Numbered from the stretch's first letter, positions 11,369-22,932 are shown. The stretch: DNA of 64,000 nucleotides from Paraphaeosphaeria minitans (GCA_015832175.1 WJXW01000001.1:806001-870000); one strand, 5' to 3'. Made by a program: numbers and translations. Notes: generated by a model from the sequence alone, not told the origin.

Positions 11369-12304
11369 ATGTCCTACACGGCCAACCCTGCCGAAGTTGA
11401 ATACAGAGCCGCGACCAATCAACAGTTCATCGATCCGAGTCCCTGGTGGCAACCGGCGTTCGCGCATGAGCAACCCACTACCGTTTTCACAGCCACTGCA
11501 ACACAACGGTACATTCCAATGAACTTAATATCCAATGATGTAGCACCTAGTCATGTCGGATATCTACCACCTGGTCCATACGAGACGAAACCCTTGAATC
11601 GTAGACATACCGTCGACATATCACGAGCCAGCGGACATGGCTATGCTCCCCAATACAGCATTGGCCTTGCTGCAGGCTTCCCTCCCTTTACTTCGATCCA
11701 TCAATATTATCCCTCGAACTTCGAGTCCGGACTTACGTCACCACCATCAAGCTCACGTCCGTCCTTCTCATCATCATCAAACTCATACAGCCCAACAGCC
11801 CCAAACAGACACATCAACCACAACGACCTCAAAACTCAGGGCTCGCCAATATCCGTTTCAGCATTTCCGACAGGCACATGTCCATTTAGCCCAGCAGTTT
11901 CGGCTCAATCTCCTACCCAGAGTCAGCTTACACAACCACCCCAGATTCAGCAACTCGACGAGATTTACCCGTACGTGCCCCAATCCGAGCCGATTTGTGA
12001 CCCGTACGTGCCCGGATACGACCCAGAATCTATGGTTAACACGGCACCCCCTGCTGAGACCACATTTTGCTTAGTCCCAGGCTGCAAGTCCAAATTCACG
12101 GGCGAATACCAAAAGGGGAATCTAAAACGCCACCTCAAGTCCAACCACCCTGAGCTCTTGGAGAGTCCAGCCGATCTAGAGAAACTGAAGTGCAGCCTTT
12201 GTCCGCAGTCATTCAAGAGATCGGACGCGAGGAAGAAGCACGAGCTTCGTACGCACGGTATTGGTCCCGTCCCTCTGAAGAAGCATCGGTATGCTTCATC
12301 GTGA
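11369..12304 (+). CDS. C2H2 zinc-finger protein, 311 aa, paralogue of the 5.3-kb gene
   Basis: The ATG at 11369 opens a single frame. Residues 1-230 are Ser/Pro/Gln/Tyr-rich and disordered. The C-terminus has two C2H2 modules. The first is FCLVPGCKSKFTGEYQKGN then LKRHLKSNH (C-x4-C-x15-H-x4-H, three residues longer than the classical 12). The second is canonical, CSLCPQSFKRSDARKKH then ELRTH (C-x2-C-x12-H-x4-H). A basic tail follows (PLKKHRYASS). The FTG-x-YQK-x-N core links it to the protein at 5334-6758. A nuclear regulatory role is inferred. The true N-terminus may lie upstream, because coding-like sequence with a consensus donor ends at 11137. Confidence 0.75.
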   Translation: MSYTANPAEVEYRAATNQQFIDPSPWWQPAFAHEQPTTVFTATATQRYIPMNLISNDVAPSHVGYLPPGPYETKPLNRRHTVDISRASGHGYAPQYSIGLAAGFPPFTSIHQYYPSNFESGLTSPPSSSRPSFSSSSNSYSPTAPNRHINHNDLKTQGSPISVSAFPTGTCPFSPAVSAQSPTQSQLTQPPQIQQLDEIYPYVPQSEPICDPYVPGYDPESMVNTAPPAETTFCLVPGCKSKFTGEYQKGNLKRHLKSNHPELLESPADLEKLKCSLCPQSFKRSDARKKHELRTHGIGPVPLKKHRYASS

Positions 12305-13805
12305 AAGGGCTCCATGGAAGTTGTTCGTTTTGGAGGAGTTGAGCTGGCTCTGGACTTTTTTACCGTACACTTCTCATGTCACCCTACATTGCTTCCGTTC
12401 TTTGTCTCCTAGGTTCGGAATGGAAGAAGCTTCACTGCAAAGCTCTAATACAGTGGACAACGGAATTCCCAGGATATCATTATCGGCGGTACCCCGCTGT
12501 TCTTGACTATCACTTCTTTCAACCCCACTAGGTTTCCTAAACGCATGCGGCCTCGGTCCGTGCCTTTTGTGTGTTTCCCCATGTTTCTTAGGCTCGGAGC
12601 TCCGGAAGGAAAGAGCCCCATCATCGGCGGCCACCTAATAGTTGACGCGTGTCTACAAATAGTGTGTGACTACGTCGTCTCGGTATGATAACGATAAATT
12701 CGAATTAAAAAAAAAAGTCTCACAGCCCTTTAGACATCCACACTGTCATCACCATAAGCACAGCATGAAGTCCACTAAAGCACTGAGGTCCACTTAAGCA
12801 CTGAGGTTCACTTAAGCACTGAGGCTCTAGCTGCTGCATTTCATTACTCACATCCTATAAGAAGACAAAGCGCACAAGCGGTTGCATGATCCCTGTGTCC
12901 ATGCATGTGCGTCTGTGGCAGCGCTGCACACTGTATGGATGCCTTACCGGTCGGGGGCTGCAGTGCAGTGGGGCATCTGCCTTGTAGTTCGCACAACGAC
13001 GACGACGACTTCGAACTCGGATATGTCGTCGTGTGAACGTGAAAACGGGCGATACAGTATCACGTTTAAAGCCCAATTCGTATAGTAGCTTGAGTCATTC
13101 TAGGACCCATCGTTAGATATCCGACTATCGAAGGCCTCGGCCTATATCCAGTCTTGATGTTCCCACGAGTTCCGGATATAGAAAAGTGCGCGGACTAGAA
13201 AGTGTTGGGAAGCTCTCAGGGCGAGGGTAAGCCCGGGTTCATGCAGTAGAGGCAATTCGAGGCAAGTGCGATGGGGACGCGCTACAACCGACGTCAGCTG
13301 CCTAGTGCACACCAAAGAGCAAGTGGAGTTCGATATCACGATACAAGCGCCTATAACTCCTCGTCGTAGTACCTCGCTTGCCACTCCCGGTCTGTTGTTG
13401 CAAGACGTAAGTTGCACAGCGTCCATGCTCAACGGTCACCCACTACATATGTCACCACGGGACAAGGCGCGGACTTCTGTGTGGTATAGCAATGTGCAAT
13501 GCATTTTGAAGATAACTGGCATTCTTGCGCAGTAAGATTCAACAAGCAAACGCCGAAACACCAGACCTCCGCTTCCCAATGAGAGTAGCGCGAAGCGGTG
13601 CAATGCGTGCCGCATGATCGCAAAGACATGATTGGTTACCACGCATTAAGCATGGCCGACATATACGTATGTATGCCACCGCACGTTCATCTCCACCAGC
13701 GCTCGGTGCAGCATCACAAGCTTTATCAGCATTGTGTGGCCCTGCTCCGGTCCGTCACTCCTCCTGGCGTGCGGTTGAGGCGTCCTGTGGGTACGTGTCT
13801 GAGGT
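12305..13805. other. Intergenic region with a short tandem repeat
   Basis: About 1.5 kb between the zinc-finger gene and the convergent TMA46 gene. Apart from the 18-bp repeat at 12771-12824, nothing coding or structured was recognised. Confidence 0.5.
12771..12824. repeat. Three tandem copies of an 18-bp unit
   Basis: Units at 12771-12788, 12789-12806 and 12807-12824 follow the pattern TYCACTWAAGCACTGAGG with one or two substitutions between copies. Non-coding. Possibly a minisatellite, useful as a strain marker. Confidence 0.85.
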
Positions 13806-14915
13806 TCAAGAGGCTTCGATGCCTGTTGCGGTCGCCATACGCTCCTCTTCTTTCCTCACACGCGCGGCTTCCGTCTCTCGTCGGAGTGCTTCGAGATTCC
13901 ACGTGCCGTCATCGTCTTCTTCATCAGACGAGTCGTCCTCTCCGCGTTGCCAGTCGCCCTTCTCGAACATTGCCCTACCCGTGGCCTCCTTCATCTTCTT
14001 GGCCTGCTCCTCTGCAACCTTCTTGTCCATGCGCTCCTTCTTCCACTTGGTGAAGCTTTCCTCTGTGACAGGTGTGAGTGTTCCTGTGAGCTTGTGGCGC
14101 TCCGATTCCAAGAAGTCTTCGAGCGTGAGCGTAGCCAAGGGCGAATTCTCCATAAGGGCTTTTTCAGCAGCGCGCTGTTCTTTCGTCTTGAGCACGAAGC
14201 TGAGAAAATTAGCATGTGGGTACCCGATTCTTTTGTAGAAGAAACATACCCAGGTGGCAGCGAATGTTTGTACATGCACTTGTCGCCTCCGTTCGGACAT
14301 ACCCAAAACCATCCATACTTTTGGTTTTCCACAGCCTCGATGAAGTACTTGCACACCTTGTCCGTCGTTGTCTTTGGGTTTCCATGCTTGCTCATCACCA
14401 CGTTCCGCAGCTTCTCCTCGTCCCAGTCGTCCATCTTATCGTTCTCCTTCTCCTCCTTCTCAAGTTCTCTGTTGTCCGTGTAGAGACTCCTCTTCTCAGT
14501 CTTCCGCTCCACAGCGGGGTCATGCGAGAACTTGCATTTGCGACCCTTGTCGCAGTGCCCTTTCTTGAAGAATTGGCAGAGCACGGTCTTGGGGTCGACA
14601 CCAAAGGGAACCTTCTGCACCTGGACGGGCTTGAAGAGATCGGCGACTTCCTTCTTGGCTTGTTCGGCGGCGGCTTTTTCTTTCTCGCGCTGTAGCTTGT
14701 CGGCTTCCTTCTTTTTCTCGGCGGGGGATTTGGCGCCCGCGGCGGCCTGCTGCAGGTATTTGATCTGTTTCTGTGCGGCTCCACCCTTCTTATTTTTCAT
14801 GCCAAAAGACTAGCAGTAATCAGTATGCAAGTACTACAGCAGTGCTGCGAAGCGAACGCACCTTGTCGACGGCCACCTTCGCCGCCTTCGGCTGGTCCTT
14901 GCCCTTTGGCGGCAT
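13806..14915 (-). CDS. TMA46: CCCH zinc-finger translation factor, TMA46/ZC3H15 (DFRP1) family, 335 aa
   Basis: Three exons: 14915-14862, 14809-14250 and 14199-13806 (1008 nt), with introns of 52 and 50 bp (GTGCGT...GCTAG and GTATGT...CTCAG). The protein starts [18 protein letters not shown], as in the family, then a Lys/Glu/Ala-rich helix. The first CCCH finger is [19 protein letters not shown] (C-x7-C-x5-C-x3-H); a second ends [12 protein letters not shown]. An acidic C-terminal region follows ([18 protein letters not shown]). Length and order match yeast Tma46 (about 345 aa) and human ZC3H15, which bind and stabilise the DRG1/Rbg1 GTPase on ribosomes. It is expected to be cytosolic and ribosome-associated. 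It is transcribed divergently from OST4. Confidence 0.93.
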
Positions 14916-15338
14916 ATCGAAAAGATGTTTTTACGCGCGCAAAAATTCCGGGAGTGCAAGGAGTATGCGTGGAGGTGTAGGGACAGTGGATGAAGTTGGT
15001 GGTTCGGGCCTGCTGGCGGATTGTCTTGGAGATGTCGAGGCTGCGCAAAGTGAGAATGACGCCGTCGGTTTTGGTGGGGAGTGCGGGAGTGAGTGGCGGC
15101 GGAAGGCACGAGCCAGGAACCGCGCCAAGATACCGTCGCGGAAGCTCCAAGTGTCTTTACAATCCCAGCTTTACGAAGTGCAGAACACCGCCCGTCGCTT
15201 TCAATTGAGTCGCTCGCTTGACGTGATACTCGCTGCCGAGCGTAGGTTACTCTCCGTGCAGACAGATTCTTTCACTAACCCATAAGGACAGCCAACCCAA
15301 GAGCACATACAGCTTCACATCACGAACGCGCGACCAAG
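14916..15338. promoter_or_regulatory. Shared divergent promoter region of TMA46 and OST4
   Basis: 423 bp between two outward-facing start codons. Both genes serve basic protein production, so a common bidirectional promoter is plausible. No TATA box or specific operator was recognised. Confidence 0.5.
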
Positions 15339-15491
15339 ATGATTACCGACAACCAACTCTACACGCTCGCCATCTTCCTCGGAAGCGCGTCCATGCTCTT
15401 GATCGTTCTCTACCACTTTCTCGAGGTCAACTCGGAAGACCACGTTGCGGATGAGAAGCCCAGGGCTGCAGCGGGCAAGGTGAAGGCATGA
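15339..15491 (+). CDS. OST4: Oligosaccharyltransferase subunit OST4, 50 aa
   Basis: A 51-codon single-exon gene starting MITDNQLYTLAIFLGSASML and continuing LIVLYHFLEV, then a polar tail ending AAAGKVKA. The start and the single membrane helix closely match OST4, the tiny ER membrane subunit that holds STT3 and OST3/6 together in the oligosaccharyltransferase performing protein N-glycosylation. Yeast OST4 has 36 residues; the extra 14 here are a hydrophilic C-terminal extension, common in filamentous fungi. It is shorter than usual gene-finding cut-offs and easily missed. Confidence 0.95.
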   Translation: MITDNQLYTLAIFLGSASMLLIVLYHFLEVNSEDHVADEKPRAAAGKVKA

Positions 15492-15875
15492 TGGACTGGG
15501 GCCTAGAGCGCATGATACCACAAGAGAGCAGTGGCGCACCCCCTATACAACACGACGAGATGGTGTGAAAGTTGGTGCAATAGGGAGGCCAGCCACGCGT
15601 ATAGGCCCATCACATGGTTTATGGGCGGCGTAGGGAGCGCGAGTGCTCATGGAGTCTGGAGTTGAAATTGCAGAAGCTGTGGCAAGCTTCCAATTGATTC
15701 GTTACTTATGAAACAATCACTTTGCAAAACCTCGCCCCTTGTGGACGTTCTGCCCAAGTTGTCTCTTTCGACGATGCGTATGCAGAGCAGTCACAAGAAG
15801 CTGATATGGAAGTATAACGAACTGGACTATCACGGCCTTGCTGACCCTGTTTCTACTATCTCACGAATGTTGGTA
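15492..15875. other. Convergent 3' intergenic region
   Basis: 384 bp between the ends of OST4 and the AT-hook/C2H2 gene. Presumably two facing transcription termination regions; no gene seen. Confidence 0.5.
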
Positions 15876-18800
15876 TCATCCCCGCCGCATCTCGTCCTCC
15901 GCATCAACGAGCTCCTCTTCATCGTGGTTTTCGACGAAGCCTTTGCGGCGTTTCTCGTTGACAAGTGTCGCACCCCCGCGGTCCATTCCTGGTCCGCCGA
16001 TGCGTTTCTTTTGCGCGACTATACGCTGTTGTATAGCCATAGCCTCCTGTTGTACATCGTGTTTTGGTGGGCGTCCGCGACCACGGGGCGCTGAAGGCCC
16101 TGGAGCACCGCTTCGATCAGGAGTATCAACGCGACTACTTTCGAGATATTCTAGGCGGGGCGTGAGCTTCGGTGTTACACGACGTCCATGGGTATCACTA
16201 AGATATGCTTCGGAATCGGTCGCATCTATTCAGTCTGTTAACATCAGCATGTGCACATGGAAGAAGGTGATTGTGCAAACCTGAAACCCCGCTTGCCGGT
16301 CCATCACCCAGCTCCCAGGATAGCGGGCTGAAGTGCAGCTGCTCCAAGTGATGCATCCAGTTGGCAATTGTCGTGAACGACTTGGGTGTGTGCTGCTCAA
16401 AGCGCATAGCATCCTGGTTCGCCACCTCTGTTGCGCAGTCTGCCCAGTGACATTCGACAAAGCCACTGGTATTGAGTGAGTTTCGATGCACTTTGAAGAT
16501 GTGCTTCTTCAGTGTGTCGAGGTTGTGTAGCTCCGCTTTGCAACCTTGCCACTTGCACTTGAATGACTGATATCGATTGGTCTTGTTCGGGGCGCTGGGC
16601 GAGCGGGAGTCGATCCGAATAGGTTCGTTGCCATTGTTTCTCGGGATCGAGTTACGCAGTGCGCTCGGCTTTGCGGGCTGAACTTGAAGCTGGCGAGGAC
16701 CAGTAAATCCGTTTGGGTTAAGTGTAGCTTGGGCTTGCGCAGAGCCATGTATGTTCTTGCGCCAGCCAACGGGGCGACCTCGTTTCTTCGGCATCGGGTT
16801 GCCATAGGCGTCGTACTGTGTCGCGGATCGGAACGCAGAGTAGCCGACTCCAGCAGAGCCCGCGCGCGGCGCGCTTGCACTCATCGTCTTCGGTGCCGGG
16901 CGCGCCGGAGTAGAAGGTTCGGTCGTTTGGTCGGGCCCGAATGAGTTGCGCGGCGGGCGACCTATGCGTTTCTTCTGTTTGAACGGGTTGACCGCTTCAG
17001 CGAGCGGGGGCGCTTGGACCTTTTGGTGATTCGTGCTTTCAAGTGACTTCAGGGACAACCCTCGTCGTTTGTCATCTCCCTCTTCATCCCACTCGTCCTC
17101 ATCGTCGTCATCGTCGGCGAAACGTTGAGTACTGTCTCTGAAATAGCCTCGCGGTGGTTTTCCTGGGTCGATAAGATCCCAACGCACTGTACTCAGATCC
17201 GCATCTTGATGTACTTGGGGCAATGTAGCCCTCAGTGCCTCCAAATGCTGGTTTAGCTGTCGCTGTTCAGGATGTCTGCCGCAGGCCAACAAAACATCGC
17301 GCGCGATAGTCTTAATATTGTAGGTGTTGCGACGCAAGGCCTTGTTGCGATCGAGCGGCTCTACGATATCAGCATGTCGCAGATCACGAGCGTGCGATGC
17401 CGGAGGGACGGGTTGGTGAATTGCAGAGTGCGGACTGTATTGAGCTGAGCCAGAAAAATGAGGACCTTCGTTTACATCCATGTGATCGGGAGGAGTATGT
17501 CTAGAAGGGGTGAATGACGATATCGAAGCAACTTGCGTTCTCTTCGGAAGGGGTTCGATCTCATCTTCATCTGCTAGCGTCAAATCGATAAGATCACTGA
17601 ATTCGCGCTTTCTTGCGGCTTCTTCTTTATTGGCAGGTCGTTTCAGCTCTGGTTTGATGGGCACCATCTCTGCGACAAGAGCAGAGATTGGAGCCGTAGA
17701 CGGATGTGAGTCCGGAAAAGCTAGGTTCGTAGGAGATGGTGCCGCAGAAGGATAGTTCGCGATTGAGGTTGCGGGAGTAACAATGTCTCGTTTCATAACA
17801 GCTGGGGGGGCGACGGGCACACTGGGGGCAACTGCTCCACTGTTGGGAATCTGCGCAGTTTTGGCTCGCGACATAGAGTTGACGTCCGGTACAGCGGTGA
17901 GTAGGCTCCTCGCAAAAGCAGCTCGATCCAGCTTGATGCCCCTGTTTTCCAAGTGCTCACAAAGTTCAATATATGATGGGTTTCCGTCAAGCATTTCGAG
18001 GATATGCTCAGCGTATACGGGCATTTGTGGGTTCTGACCGTTCAGGTAAGCGGCTGCCGCGGATGCCAGAGTTGTCTTCTTCTCTGGAGGCCAGATAGTG
18101 TGACCACCAGCCCGTGTTGATGTAACTGCAGCAGGAACTGCAGGTCTAACTGCGTGTTGCGTTGCGATGAGAGTTGCTGGCTTCGCAATCGCCGCTGCGG
18201 ATGATTCTCTCGCGGCGGGAAGTTTCTTCCTTTGATTGACCACCTGAGGAGTGCTTGCCTGAGCTGGCTGAGCTACAGGCGTGGCTTGTGGTGCTGGTTT
18301 AGCGGGTGCAGTTGGCGACTTCGGCGCTTTCGCACGCCTTTCCTCCTCCCAGATGCGCGCAAGCATAGCGGGGTCTTTTGAGTTGAACTCCCTCATCTTA
18401 GCCATTAGAGCCCGAATCTCGGCCTCCATAGCATCACTCATGGTACCATCCTCTGCACCGCCAGCGGAAGTGCCAGAGCTGGCCTCAGCGACAGCTGGTT
18501 GCTGAGACTTCCGACTCTTCTGCTTGCTCTGCTTTGCCTGTAGTGATCTCTCCTCCTCTTCCTGCTGCCTCCGCTCTTCTTCCTTTTTCTTCTCATCCTC
18601 TTTGCGCGCCTCTTCCGCTATTCGATCTTCCTCTGCGCGTGTAGCGTCTTCGACAGCTTTCTGTGCACGGAGTGCTTCTTGTTTCCGCTGGTACTCAGGC
18701 CATGGGTCGTAGACCGCCATCGGATCCACAGTAATCGCGCTTTGATTATATGATTCCGTAGCGTTGATTGCAGGTGCCTGAAGAGTTGGCGTTGGCGTTT

Positions 18801-19542
18801 GATTGTCACCATGATTGTAAGAGGGTGAGGCTGCTGCTGGGCCGCTGCGCGTTGCGTCGATCGAGGGTAGCTGCCGATTACTGTAATCGTTGTATTGTGA
18901 AGCTGCAGATATTGCTGCGCCCCTCGCTGACGTCGCGGGAGGCTGCGCCGGGGACGCAGAACGTTGTGGCTGCTGATGAAACGTAGTTGACGCCCGCTGG
19001 GAGGGATGTCCAGTGGTCATTGCTGGTGAAGGAAGCCCTCGAGAAGTAGCGGTATGGCCACGGTTGGAATTTACACTACGAGGCCGCGCTTGCAATTGTC
19101 CATAAGTAGACGGTGTAGCGTGGGGTTTGGAAGGCTGGTGGGATTGACCTTGAGGGGCGTTGCTCGAGTAACGATGAGTGGGAGCGTTTGTAGCGGTGAA
19201 AGCGGCCTGGCTCGTGGGCGTCGCGTTGCTTGGCGTATATGCCGTGTTGCTCATGTTGCGCAGAACCTCCGCAGCTCGACTCGTTGTTTCCCGATTGCCA
19301 CCATAACTACTGCCGCCCCAATTATTGTCCTGAGCCCCGCCATATCCACCACTTTGGTTGTTGTACGATTGCGCTTGGTAAGACATATAGTCTGATGCAT
19401 GTGAGGTGGCAGGTGTCGATTGGTACTGACGCGATGACTGGGGGGCGTTGTTGATGGCCGGCGCGGTTTGATATCCAGAGTATTGCTGCGCAGAACTCTG
19501 CTGGTACGGGTAGTTGTACGAATTGTAGTTGTTGGACGCCAT
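15876..19542 (-). CDS. Large AT-hook and C2H2 nuclear protein, 1203 aa
   Basis: Two exons: 19542-16281 and 16225-15876 (3612 nt), with a 55-bp intron GTTTGC...GAATAG. The alternative acceptor nine bases earlier would give an immediate stop. The N-terminal 280 residues are Gln/Ser/Tyr/Asn-rich and disordered. A charged Glu/Lys/Arg coiled coil spans about 285-350. A folded-looking segment follows (PVYAEHILEMLDGNPSYIEL, about residue 510). Three AT-hook cores (GRP motifs) are visible: KKRIGRPPRN near 857, KKRGRPVGWRKN near 920 and RGRGRPPKHD near 1137. The zinc-binding stretch is FKCKWQGCKAELHNLDTLKK then HIFKVH near 995, plus a second C-x4-C finger near 1034. AT-hooks bind the minor groove of AT-rich DNA, so a chromatin-associated regulator is likely. 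I cannot assign it to a named complex. Confidence 0.85.
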
Positions 19543-19974
19543 GACTGTAAGGCGTATAGAGCCTCAGCCCCATCCGATACCTCTTCCCGTGAATGTCTGA
19601 TCAAGCGCGTCAGATGGTGGGCGAGTGGCTTAACGCCGGATTGGATAAATGGAGCTGTTCGTGAAAAGGTCTCAGTGCAGACGGGCCGCCAGTCACGAGA
19701 TCCAGGATAGGCGACAACTGCAGGCAAGAGTCGTGAACCAAGACCAAAAGATGCGCGTGACGCGTGCGATCGTAGAGCTGTGCAAGTTTGTCAACGCGTA
19801 GTCGGTTTCGCCGAGGAAGTCGCTTCCGCTGCGCCAAGCCGACACTAACCAAGCCATATGGGGAGGGCACGGCTAGCGCACCTTCTGTAAGCGAACACTG
19901 CGAATTTCGACCTCACACATTCCAACCGTCAAACCTAGCCGTCACAACACCACCGTCGACTAACCACCAGCACA
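19543..19974. promoter_or_regulatory. Divergent promoter region of the AT-hook gene and RPL26
   Basis: 432 bp between outward-facing start codons. Pyrimidine-rich runs (ACACCACCGTCGACTAACC) lie just before the RPL26 start, as is usual for ribosomal protein leaders. No specific factor site is claimed. Confidence 0.5.
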
Positions 19975-20641
19975 ATGACCAAGGTTCAAGCCAATGTCGC
20001 GAGCTCGCGCCGCAAGTCGCGCAAGGCGCACTTCAGCGCCCCCAGCAGCGTTCGCCGCATCATCATGTCGGTTCGTGGGCCCCGAGGCAGGAAGTCAGTG
20101 CTAAGAAGATGTACTGACGTTGGCAGGCGCCGCTCAGCAAGGAGCTCCGCGAGAAGCACAACGTGAAGAGGTATTTATTCCCTCTCAATTGACAGACGCA
20201 TCGCTAATTCCAATAGCATCCCGATCCGAAAAGACGTATGCCTCCCCGATCCACGCACACCCCCGGAACGTATACTGAACAGTACCAGGACGAGATCATG
20301 ATCGTGCGCGGCACCAACAAGGGTCGTGAGGGCAAGGTCACTTCCGTTTACCGTCTCAAATATGCTCTTCACATCAACGGTGGTACGTATACCAGTGCCG
20401 GCGCTTGTCCCGTCAATCAACGCTTACAACCCCACAGTCGTCCGCGAGAAGAGCAACGGCCAGTCCGTCCCGATCCCCATTGCCGCCTCTAAGGTTGTCG
20501 TCACAAAGCTCAAGCTTGACAAGGTATGCACATGATGGTTAAGTTGCAATATAGCAAACTGACCCGGGAAAGGACCGTGAGAACATCCTGGAGAGGATAA
20601 GCCAAGGTCGCGAGGCTCAGAAGAAGAAGTCGGAGGCATAG
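19975..20641 (+). CDS. RPL26: 60S ribosomal protein L26 (uL24), 135 aa
   Basis: Six exons: 19975-20070, 20127-20170, 20217-20235, 20289-20382, 20438-20523 and 20573-20641 (408 nt), with five introns of 46-56 bp. One exon is only 19 nt. The protein starts [20 protein letters not shown], has the KOW-like segment [18 protein letters not shown], then [15 protein letters not shown] and [10 protein letters not shown], and ends QKKKSEA. This is ribosomal protein uL24 at normal length; it sits near the exit tunnel of the large subunit. High intron density is typical of fungal ribosomal protein genes. Confidence 0.97.
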
Positions 20642-21952
20642 ATGGTGGTGTGCTTTTCTCTGGTTCACGACAATTTCATGGCTGTAATGCCCGGGGAATA
20701 GGCGCGGGCTGTACCTCTTTACATCGAGCGGACGGAATGCATAACATGTCTACAACACTTTCCATTGCCACAATGCATGGAAAAGTAGGGGCGTTATATC
20801 AGTTCAGCTCGGGCTATGGACACGGCCTACGATGGCATGTAACAACGACATAGGTTACGATCACAAGCGATACCACCTTCAGTGTACCGTGCATTTTCCT
20901 TCGCTGCCTATCCACCCTCGCCGGTCGCGACTTGTTCCCCCAAAACGCTAGAATATCTACTTGACAGCCCTTCTCGATGGCTGAACCAAGTTATACGACT
21001 AGCGGAGAATGATCAAACATGGCTTCATAGAAGCTATGCTCGCCTGCAGACCGCTCCTGATCTGACCTTGAAGGTTGCGGTTTGATGGCGAGATACATGA
21101 TACTGTCAATGCCAGTGCTAATCATTGGCACGAATCCCACCCGTATCATGTTGGCCCACATAGGTGCACCGATTTTATGCTCACCATTGAATAGGAACAT
21201 CCTGGTTGCGATCTCAAGACGACATCGAATCGGAAAAGTGTTTGCCCACGGGACGACCGAGCATTTGCAACCTATCCATTTGGGCCTGTTGGAACCGCCA
21301 TGTATTTGCATTGTACTTCGTGAAGGCTTAGGAAGGACGAGAAGGGTCAGTCTAGTCCAGCTCAAATACGCTCCGGCTGACGGCAACACTTTGCCCTGGA
21401 GTCAAGCTGTCAACATATATACCATTGCATCCCACTTTTTAATGCACTCTCATTCCGATGACTATGAATACATTCTACATCGTTCGCACATTACTGCCCT
21501 CGTTTTGCACTCTGCCGCATATATGCGAGACCTGATTGAGCAGGTAAGTAACCAAGCGAGGGGAGGCCATGCCAGGGAGGGGAGCGACGTAGCCAAGATG
21601 ATTCTCATACAACTTCATGTGTACGTCCCGTTTGGTACAGCTCACTAATTCTGTACCGATTAGCGCCGGGCCATGTCAATTTTACGGACCACTCCGCTTA
21701 CCTACCATTCCCTGGCGCGGCAATCCGAAGTATACATCCTTACTCGGCATCAGCTCGGCGATGTTATCTTTTATCACCGCTGGAAGGCGGCACTATCCGC
21801 TGCGTTGTATATAAAGTCTCCGGGTGCGCGTTAAAAATGGTGTCCTCATTTGTTTAGCTTGCTCGCCTTTCTTCCTTAGCCCACTACCTACTGCTTCGGC
21901 AACATCATACCTGCTTCAACCATTTCCCCCCCTCGTTCCCACAGCACCGAAT
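20642..21952. other. Intergenic region upstream of the methyltransferase
   Basis: 1.3 kb. A 188-codon open frame at 21085-21648 starts with ATG but shows no family signature, domain or codon pattern I trust, and it overlaps an equally long antisense frame. The rest is the promoter of the downstream gene. Confidence 0.45.
21808..21815 (+). promoter_or_regulatory. TATA box of the METTL7-like gene
   Basis: TATATAAA about 140 bp upstream of the ATG at 21953, a normal distance for fungal promoters given a leader of about 100 nt. Inference from sequence only. Confidence 0.45.
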
Positions 21953-22932
21953 ATGACTGCCGTTCAAGACTTTTGTACGGTCTGCTTGTCGCTGCTATTT
22001 CCCTGGCAGTTCTTGGGAATTGCTATATCGTACCTTCCTGGAGCCATCAAGCACTTGATGCAGACTGAGCCACTCCAAAACATATCCTTTTCTCGTATTC
22101 GAGACGCCTGGTTCAATGCATTTTGGGCCTGGGCTGGTGCGAATATTCGAGTTGGGAACGGGCCGCGCATTACAGCGCTTCTGGGAGGTCGCGTAAGTCA
22201 GGCTCAGGTGGTCGATAAGCCTGTGGTGCCCCCCGTTAGTGGCGTTATTTTGGACATCGGGCCCGGACCCGGCTTCTGGGTTGACCTATACGCCAAAAAT
22301 AATACGGGCGATTTGAAAGTATATGGCGTGGAGCCGAATACGACAGCGCACCCGGGGCTTCGAATGCGAGCCCACGAGGCGGGCCTTGACAACGTCTACC
22401 ACATCATCCCAGCTGGAATACAGGACATCTCGAAGATTGAAGTGACTGAAATTGATGGCAGCACCAGCAAAATCGAAAAGGGAAGTGTCGACTGCATTGT
22501 GACTCTTCTTTGCCTGTGCGGCATTCCTGAGCCCGAGGAAAATATCACTGAACTTTACCAATACTTGAAGAAAGGCGGTAGGTGGTACATCTTCGAGCAT
22601 GTGAAGACGAACAGGAATTATTGCATGCGTTATTATCAAGGTGCGTGGCAATGATATCTTGTCGCAGGTTCCCAGCTTATGTTCGGTTAGCGTTCGTCAA
22701 CCTGTTTTGGCCGCATATCATAGGGGGATGCGAGCTGTGCAGAGGTAAGCTGGTCCAGAACGGCTTCACGCTGTGCATTTTATTGATACATCTGCTAATC
22801 GCATACGCGTACTCAGATACGAAAAAGAGTCTTTTGCAGGCGGGCTCGTGGGAGAAAGTTGATCTCGTGCAGCCTCCCGAAGAGACCTGGTATGCAACAG
22901 TCCCTCATATTTTCGGAACTCTGACCAAGTGA
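21953..22932 (+). CDS. METTL7-like membrane-associated SAM methyltransferase, 285 aa
   Basis: Three exons: 21953-22640, 22691-22744 and 22817-22932 (858 nt). The frame is open further upstream but without ATG, so MTAVQDF is the start. A hydrophobic N-terminus (residues 8-30) suggests membrane anchoring. SAM-binding motif I is VILDIGPGPGFWVDLY (about 98-113), followed by the acidic strand YGVEPN and the later strand GSVDCIVTLLCLCGI. The family-typical region LYQYLKKGGRWYIFEHVKTN and the FWPHIIGGCELCRDTKKSLL segment match METTL7/TMT1-type enzymes, which methylate small thiols or other lipophilic substrates at the ER. The exact substrate is unknown. Confidence 0.85.

Noticed and set aside
21085..21648. 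188-codon plus-strand open frame
   Set aside because: No family signature, an equally long antisense frame overlaps it, and it lies just upstream of a gene with its own TATA-like box.
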